From Knoxdaviesia capensis (Eukaryota; Ascomycota; Sordariomycetes; Microascales; Gondwanamycetaceae): a stretch of DNA of 64,000 bases. Each line of letters begins with the position of its first letter. The first letter of the stretch is position 1. Under the pieces are notes generated by a model. It was given only the letters and a program-made list of their open reading frames with translations. It was not told where the DNA came from and did not search any database. The position numbers were made by a program, and so were the translations under genes. This document shows, one piece after another, positions 56,835-64,000 of this stretch. The DNA is taken from assembly GCA_001510575.1 (NCBI GenBank), contig LNGK01000004.1, positions 372,001-436,000 of the forward strand. Reading direction: 5' to 3'.

Positions 56835-59800
56835 CTATTTCCTTCCAGAACGGAGAAGCTCTTCGGCTAGCCTCTGCACATAAAACGCGCGCACATCAGG
56901 GGTGAGTCCCTCGAATGCTGCCGCGATCTTCTTGACCTCAGCACGGCCCTTTTCATACGCTGCAAGGTCTCGGTTTCCATACACATCTCGCCCAGACGAG
57001 TACGCGGCACCGAAGTTCTTGAAGAATACGTTGACAGCGACACTAACAGTCGTTTCAGGGGTTGGTGTGGCGGTGTGTAGCCATAGTGGAGGGAGATAGA
57101 GCACATCTCCGGGGCCAACAATTGCTGATTGCGGCGATGTGTCTGCAAGGGCTCCGGACACTTGACTGTCTTCTGTTAGGTGCGAAAAGACGTCGATGCT
57201 GGAGCTGGAGGCTCCCGGGCTGAAGCCGAGCCGGGTGACATCTGTCGGGGGAAATAACACCATATGCTTGGAACCCGAAACTTGGCAGTATATATTTGCC
57301 ATCACCTATACCAGAAATAGATAGAGTTAGTGAGTCTCGCACTTTGGCTACCCCAGATTATCTTTGATACATACATCGTAGTGAAGCCACATATTCACGG
57401 GCCCCGATAGTCTAAGCACAGAGCTGAACAGATTATCTGCGACATATTGTATGGGAGAAGGAATTTGGAAATCTTGTGAGAGGTTCGGGAAATCCGTGCC
57501 CAAGTTCGCCGGTAGCCCGGAAGGTTGCTCGCTAGATAGCGCCCGCAAATAAAGCCTCTCCTTGGCGGCCACTCGACTTGAAAATTCGGAGAATGGCACC
57601 GTGGTGTATTTGAAGTTCTTCGTATTGAAGTCCATATTTGCGGTCGAACTCTCGTGAATGGTGACCTGCCTCTGATTGTTAGCTATCACGAATAGGGGTA
57701 GATGGCGTAGACACTTACCCTTTTATCTGGGCCAATACTCTCGGTCAAGTATTGAAGAGACCACAGCTTGGTACACTGGCCAATTTCCAACCCTGTCATC
57801 ACAACAGGAACCCCTTTCTGCATGATATCAAGAAACTCCTGTTGGGTGGCCACTGCTACCCGTGGAATTTGCTTCACGCTTGCTATCTCCTTGGATGCAC
57901 CAGATGCTCCTCGCCCAGACCCCTCCGAAGGCAATACCATTTCAATCACCTTTGTATGCTGAACCTTGACGGGTGGAACTGACGCAAGTGGCTTGGCACT
58001 TGTTGGGTCAAACAGGCCCTGAAGTTGGATAACCCAGTTTCCAGGTGTCCAGAATGACCCCATCGAAAAGCAGGTGGCTCCTCCGCCACTTACAACCAGA
58101 GTTCGGCCATCGACAATTACCGCACTTGATCCGGTCCATAGCGGTGTGTTCCCCTTTTCCCATTCAAGAGAAAGTGCTGAAGCATGGATTCCCTCGGGAG
58201 TCATGTCCAGCACAAGGATCGATTCGGTGCTGGGGACTAACGTACGAGGCCCGACCCCGCCAACCAGGATGGTCGAGTTTCCGTACTGGATAGTTGACGC
58301 GCCGAACCTGGATATGTTGTGGTTCGTACATATGGCCGGAGCGAATGAGATTTCAAACTGGAATTAGCCACGGAGGAGTCAGTATTGTGGCCATATCAGC
58401 TGCGTTGTGCATCTTCGGGCGGCTTACCGACTTGTCCTCTTTCCTGAACAAACTCCAAGTATATGAAGACTCGTTAAATAGGCCATCCGCTGTGATGCCT
58501 CCAGAAAGTAATCCGGCAAACTCAATGGACTTGGCCTCTGGCTTCTGTAGAAAGCTTGATAATGATGCACCAAACACAGGGGGCGGGCGGATATCCCCCA
58601 CTACCTTGCAAACCTGCCAGCCATGAAGGGCATCGAACACGAGGAAGTCCTCCAGTATGGCCCCGGACCCAGTCTTTCCACCCACAAGAAGAGCAAAGCT
58701 CGTAGAGGCGACCCGTGTTACGGAATGCCGGTAGAGGCCAACTGGAAGGTCATCGACCTGACTCCAGGTGCTACGGATTGGGGAGAGCAACCAACACTCA
58801 GCGGTAGCAGAGACGGGTGAGGTGCGCCCTCCGGAGCAAATAACGCCAACGGGACCCAGATCAGTCAAGGCAAAGCACATTCTTTCGCTAGGGCCTGACC
58901 GGAAGTCACCAGCTTCAAATGGGGTCGCACTTTCGCGGCCAATGGAGTATATATCCGATGTTGAGATTCTCCCATGCAGCCCCTGGCCAAGCATATCTAC
59001 AACGAAAGGCTGAGCGGAGACGTCTCTCAGAACCACCGATGCACCATGGCGTCGACATGAGCGAGTTGACGCATATGGGCTCATATTCGGTGTCCGCACG
59101 TGTAAAATATCAAGTTCCCCAGTCAGTAGTGACTGGTTGTGACCATTCTCTGTCGGCTCAAGGGCATACGACGAGACGTTGGATGCATGAAGAAGAAAGT
59201 AGTGGCCGGCAAAGAGGGCCAGTTCTTCCCACTCATCGAACGGCTCCGCCTTGTCCAACCGGCGCCGTTCTTCGTTGGTCAGAAAGCGGCTGTCTTCCCA
59301 GACCTCCCACAGCGTCAAGGCTCTGGCCTGGGGCCATCCAAGAGTGTTGAAGCGTCCTTCTTGGGAAGCGGGTGTGGGGTATTTGTGAACAGATCGGATA
59401 GTAGTCTTGAGCTTATCAAAATGCCGGAGCATTGTTTTGGCAAACGGATGGCTGTCTCCGTCCGGGATGATCTGTTCTAGGAGACAGAAGTCGGCTGCAT
59501 ACAACGAAATGGCATCAAAAGTTAGAGTAGACATGAAAGGGGTGGAAATACTGCGAAGATGGCCATACCGGATGGGAGTGAACCAGCCCATTTTATCAGA
59601 GCGTTTGCAGGCTCCGTGTCCATATATGTGATGGAGACCTCGGCAACAAACAAGAGGTGGCAGTCCTTCAAGTCCAAAGCGGACTCCAAGGTCTTCTGGA
59701 GAGATTCCAGGTCACGCAAATCGCAGGCAATCTGATAGTACAGCTCACTTTTTAGGATGAGATACTGGTTATCGAGGGATTGCCATGGCGATATTAGAGA

Positions 59801-60337
59801 CTCAAGATCCGGGGTTTCGGTGACAACCCGCCGTTTCTTGAGCATAAGATCCGGGTAGTCAACATCAATGAATGTTGCACCCTTGCAAGCGTCCGGGTAT
59901 CTTGCGTTGCAGTGCCATGGAAGAGTATCATAACCACAGCCAAGATTCACGACTACTTTTCGTTTTGAGCTTTCCGCGTGCAGGAACTCCCTAATGACAG
60001 TGTCAATGGCCTTCCACCTTAGATAGTAACCACGGTTGATCAGCGGAGCTCTACGCTGGAACTTCTTCACGAAAAAGCGGAAGAACTGGGGTTCATCTGG
60101 GTAGTAGATGCGCTCAACGCTGCGTTTGGATACGATGCTGCTGTTGTTTGTCTAGAGAAGCGGTCAGTCCGGACCCTAACGAGTGGCAAGGGCTCTCTGG
60201 GTTCCTCTAGAGCATATGCAGAGAACCGTCGCCAAGGGATAAGGACAACGTACTCCCATGATAAGATCATCCAACTGCTTCCGCACAGCAGCATCCCCCC
60301 GTGGGGGGGATGATGCTGCTGCAGTTTTTGATGGCAT
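56835..60337 (-). CDS. ppm2: tRNA wybutosine-synthesising protein 4 (Ppm2/TYW4) with LCM, Kelch and JmjC domains
   Basis: Catalyses the last S-adenosylmethionine-dependent steps (carboxymethylation and methoxycarbonylation) of wybutosine at position 37 of tRNA-Phe. Six exons on the minus strand: 60337..60254, 60151..59569, 59494..58428, 58357..57719, 57665..57375, 57305..56835; 1044 aa, all GT-AG. Residues about 29-330 form the leucine-carboxymethyltransferase fold: KRSVERIYYP, PLINRGYYLRWKAID, SAM-binding VVNLGCGYDTLPW, LFVAEVSITYM and FCLLEQIIPDG. The middle has Kelch-like blades (GVICSGGRTSP, FALLVGGKTGSGAILEDFLV, TLVVSGGGATCFSMGSFW). The C-terminus is a JmjC/cupin domain with the iron-type HYD at 886-888, KHMVLFPP, and distal His965 (PPLWLHTATP). 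An upstream in-frame ATG at 60370 was not chosen. Confidence 0.94.
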
Positions 60338-61729
60338 GCTTAGAGGCCAATCGTTACACCGCAGCAACACTGAACTGAAACAGGGCTTGAGAAAATCCGG
60401 TATAAACTGTTAGAAAGCAACCATTAGCAACAGATCCCCAACCAAATCCGGGTTGCTGTGTGGCTTCAGTCCCTTGAAGCAAGAGGGCTAGCAACACGGG
60501 GATTAACTTACATGGTGGCCAGTTCGTCACTACACGCTCCGGTGAGAGAATGAAATGATCTCTGCCAATCAAGAAAAATTTTAGGAGGGAAAACTTAAAG
60601 GATATTTGAGAAATGCTAAAGCTATGGAAAGGTGTATCACGAAACCTGATGTGGGTGAATGTCCTGCAAAATTTATAGGCCAAGTTAGGGTTAGGAGGGG
60701 CTATTTCGCCTGCCAGCAACCCCAATCCAACCCTAAAGCCTCACTTACGGGCTTATCTAAGGCTGATCCGCTTAATCATCCAATCACAGTCGTAGTTTCG
60801 TCATTATCGGCGGCTCTGGTGATCTGAGCTTTTTGCTGGTCTTCCACCTTTGCCTCCAGCTTCATCCGTCCATCTCCAACTTTCTCCTCCAGGCTTCGGT
60901 CCATCTGAGTTTGCCTGCTCCTGACTCTCTATTAGCTTTTTAAGATAGCAAAAGAGGGGAGGATTCTACTGTGATATTATCATATTTCCTCTATAATATA
61001 ACTATGTTTCTGCCACTATAATTCATTCCTCCGCATCATCTCCGCCCTCTTCCTCACGCTTTACTGGTATCATTTGCTGCCTATCCCTGTCCAGCTTCCT
61101 ACTCCATAAACCCCTGCTCTTCCGCACTCTGTTTCTTGGGTGTTACGACAGCTCAATCAAGATAGAGAGAGAGGGAGTTTGAAGGCCTTTTTACCAGCCA
61201 TCCCCACCTCTGGCTCCAAGTTCACTCACCAACACTCCCCACAAACACCGAATTCCCAGCCACTTTCTCAATATCCAGATCTACCTGCTCAGAGAGGTGT
61301 TGTTGGGATACCACTTGATTGTTGTTAGTTGGCCTTATTCTTCGATCGCATTTTCTCTCTAGCTATTTGCTATAGATGGCTTGATTCTTCTGCTCCAGCC
61401 CTCTCCCTTCTCCTCACCACAGTCCAGCTGTATACGAACAAATCGCCCTCATCACCGGACTAGGCGTTCTTTCTTCTCTGTCTCCCTTGTGATATAACAT
61501 AATCCAGCCTTGCTTACTATGCTTGAAAGTCCTTCCTCTTTAGAAGCCCTCAGCTAGCTTTGTTTCTCTCTTGCTGAGGCTTCTTTCTCTTTTACGATAT
61601 CCATCCTTAAAACTCGATCAAAAACTCGACCTGGAAGCAGAGGCGACCGACTCTCTTTTCCTCCTGCATCTTCTCTTCTCAAACCCCAAAATTCATCTCT
61701 CTTGTCTCTGACCTGAGATCATTGTCGAA
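60338..61729. promoter_or_regulatory. Divergent promoter region of ppm2 and atg18
   Basis: 1.39 kb. Near ppm2 there is a telomere-like TTAGGGTTAGG (60685-60695) and, 36 nt away in the opposite orientation, CCCTAA (60731-60736). From about 60,830 to 61,729 the plus strand is C/T-rich, the likely long leader of atg18. No gene seen. Confidence 0.5.
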
Positions 61730-63434
61730 ATGGCACTCCCAACCTTGAATTTTGTCACCTTTAACCAGGACCATAGCTGTCTAGCAGTTGGTATGTCTTG
61801 CTCCGTCTTCAGCTGTCGCAAAAGGTGCTGACCGCATAACTTTTGTGTCATGGCTTAGGTACCTCCAAGGGCTTTCGCATCTACCATACGGAACCGTTCA
61901 CCAAGATCTTCAGTAGCGATGAGGGAAACATTTCCATAATAGAAATGCTGTTTTCTACCTCTCTGGTAGCTCTAATCCTTTCGCCGAGACATCTTGTCAT
62001 ACAAAACACCAAGGTTCGTCGTTCCTGTTCCGTGTCTTGACTTTGTTCGCCCAATATCTCTGACAGTGTTACGTCTTGTTCTCTTTATGTGCAGCGCGCT
62101 TCGATTATTTGCGAACTCTCGTTCCTGTCTGCCGTGCTTGCTGTCCGCCTCAACCGTAAACGCCTAGCGGTTGTGCTCGAGAACGAAATTTACCTCTACG
62201 ACATCTCCAACATGTCCCTCCTATTCACCATCCCCACCTCTCCGAACCCCGGTGCTATCTGCGCTCTATCACCGTCTTCCGATAACTGCTACCTCGCATA
62301 CCCCCTTCCGAAGCCCCGCGAAGATGCGGGTGACAAGCGCCCGGCTCACGCCCCGCCCCTCTCAACCTATGTGCCCCCGACCTCGGGCGAAGTGCTCGTT
62401 TTCGACACCATCACTCTCAAGGCCGTTAATGTGGTCGAGGCCCATCGGTCGCCTCTGAGCTGTGTGTCGCTGAACTGCGACGGAACCCTGCTGGCCACCG
62501 CCAGCGAGACCGGCACGATTATCCGGGTGTTCTCGGTGCCCCGCGGACAGAAGCTGTACCAGTTCCGTCGTGGTACTTACCCTTCTACTATCTACAGCAT
62601 GTCTTTCAACCTCAGCTCGACCCTCCTTTGCGTGTCATCGACCTCCGACACCATCCATATCTTCCGCCTCGGTCCCGCTCAAGGCGCCAGCGGCCAGGCC
62701 ATTGCTGCCACCGCCGGCGCCGAGCCCCCCACGTCCCCGCGCACCGACCGCTGGTCCCGGTCGCGGAGTTACGACAGCACTAACGACTCGCCGTCGGGCA
62801 GCATGGCGGGCTCACCGGGAAGCGACTTGGCTGATACGCGATCCAGCAGTAGCGGCGCAAACGGCGGCGCTGGCGCGTCATCATCCAACAACAGCAGCAA
62901 CCAGCCGGGCCACCGGCGCCAGAGCGGATCGTTTAGCAACATGCTCCGCCGATCGTCGCAGATCATGGGTCGCAGCGTGGCGGGCGTGGTTGGGTCGTAT
63001 CTGCCGCAGACCGTGACGGAGATGTGGGAGCCAACGCGCGACTTTGCGTTCATCAAGATTCCCAAGTCGGCGGCGAGCGGGGGCGGCCGTGGCGGGGCAT
63101 TGGGCGGCGGAGGTGGTGGGGTGGGCGGCTCGGGGATGGCGGGCGGCGGGGCCGGTGGGGCCATGGGCAGCGGGCCGCTCCGCAGTGTTGTGGCGATGAG
63201 CAGCACGAGTCCGCAGGTGATGGTGGTGACTAGCGACGGAGAGTTCTACCTGTTCCACATTGATATGGTCAGTGGCGGGGAGGGATGTCTCCTGAAGCAG
63301 TACTCGTAAGTTCTCCCGTCCTCTTTGTGCTCTTCACATTACGTGGCTAACCCTTGTTGTGTTTTTTTTTCTGCTTCGTATCTAGCGTGCTTGATGGGAA
63401 CGATAAGATGGATTCCTCGTCGTACGGCGCGTAG
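61730..63434 (+). CDS. atg18: Autophagy PROPPIN Atg18
   Basis: Seven-bladed beta-propeller that binds PI3P and PI(3,5)P2 on autophagic and vacuolar membranes, working with Atg2. Four exons: 61730..61790, 61859..62013, 62095..63305, 63386..63434; 491 aa. The start MALPTLNFVTFNQDHSCLAVGTSKGF is the conserved first blade. The lipid-binding motif FRRG is at residues 229-232 (QKLYQFRRGTYPSTIYSMSF). Other blade motifs are LNRKRLAVVLENEIYLYDI and LNCDGTLLATASETGTIIRVF. The second donor is GTTCGT, weaker than the others but frame-preserving. The protein is longer than most Atg18 because of a Ser/Asn-rich insert (about 265-340) and a Gly-rich insert (about 365-390) around the sixth blade. Confidence 0.95.
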
Positions 63435-64000
63435 ATCATCGTCGATGCCACGCAGTAACACTCACTCATCCCTCTAGTGCACCCGTTAGCCTCGATTGTT
63501 TTCATCGGCCATGTACACGGAGGTGTTCACACGCCCGAGCGGAACACGCCACGATACCTTCTCTCCACCCACCCTCTTGCCTTTCTTTCTCTGTCAATAT
63601 TTCTTGTCCAGTCTGACATACCATACATGCACTGTCCACTCTGTCTTGTCCTTGCATTCTTTTTAAACTCACTCATTCATCCCCCCCCNNNNNNNNNNNN
63701 NNNNNNNNCCCCTCTTGTCTGTTTTTTCTCTAATATCTCATGCTTGCTCCGTTTGCCACTTTTTTTTTATTCTCTCCTTCACAGTTCGGCGTCCCGGCTG
63801 CTTGTTCTCGTGTTTTCCTTTTGTGCTTCCCAGTCAAATTTCTTCCTCCCACCACGCCTCTCTTCACGCCTCTCCTCTGGATTCAACTGTTTATTTTTTT
63901 GTTCCTTTTATTTCTCTCTTTTTGTTGCTAGGTCATGAGCTTACAGAATCAAAGTATGGGGCGGTGAAGGGGGTTTCCTGGTCTCAGTTCATGTCTAATC
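63435..64000 (+). other. atg18 downstream region
   Basis: C/T-rich sequence with a 20-N gap. The pyrimidine richness resembles the leader of a further plus-strand gene beyond the window, but no start codon with coding sequence is visible. Confidence 0.4.
63689..63708. other. Assembly gap (20 N) in a poly-C tract
   Basis: Twenty Ns flanked by eight C on the left and four C on the right, again a likely unresolved homopolymer. Confidence 0.9.

Overview
The window is nuclear DNA of a filamentous ascomycete, most likely Eurotiales (Aspergillus/Penicillium/Talaromyces-like). Genes are split by short introns (about 50-100 nt) with GTAAGT/GTATGT donors and CTNAC-like branch points. Coding sequence is GC-rich. 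Promoters and 5' leaders are strongly pyrimidine-rich on the sense strand. The protein set is typical of Pezizomycotina: His-rich UreG, Ppm2 with a JmjC tail, an RgsA-type RGS protein and a phenol 2-monooxygenase-like flavoprotein. The genus assignment is inference.

Left block (1-15.2 kb, dense): 3' end of alpha-SNAP (sec17, +); UTP7 (-) and TSR1 (+) sharing a divergent promoter, both small-subunit ribosome biogenesis factors; urease GTPase ureG (-); nicotinamide riboside kinase (-) divergent from peptidyl-tRNA hydrolase 2 (+); mitochondrial FAD glycerol-3-phosphate dehydrogenase (+) behind a long pyrimidine-rich leader.

Middle (16.6-36.2 kb): an RgsA-like RGS gene (-), then, after a single in-frame TGA, a further 352-codon ORF in the same frame. 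Upstream of the RGS gene lies a desert of about 16 kb in which I recognise no gene, tRNA or transposon. It holds microsatellites, perfect palindromes, and two pyrimidine-rich tracts that look like 5' leaders followed only by very short ORFs.

Right block (36.2-64 kb): Ulp1-type SUMO protease (-); phenol 2-monooxygenase-like enzyme (-); a 5.7 kb gene-free stretch; a three-exon gene of unknown function (+) convergent with a glycine-zipper-like protein gene (-); a fucose-permease/Bsc6-like MFS transporter (+) with a 15-nt microexon; Ppm2/TYW4 wybutosine enzyme with LCM, Kelch and JmjC domains (-); ATG18 PROPPIN (+). Two short N runs sit in poly-G and poly-C tracts and look like homopolymer assembly gaps.

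Most genes are unrelated housekeeping functions. The one clear functional pairing is UTP7-TSR1, whose shared promoter carries a symmetric GATAAGATA/CCAAT element and an RRPE-like A/T tract. No viral or toxin genes were seen. All exon boundaries were set by reading splice sites and keeping frame; none is supported by transcripts.
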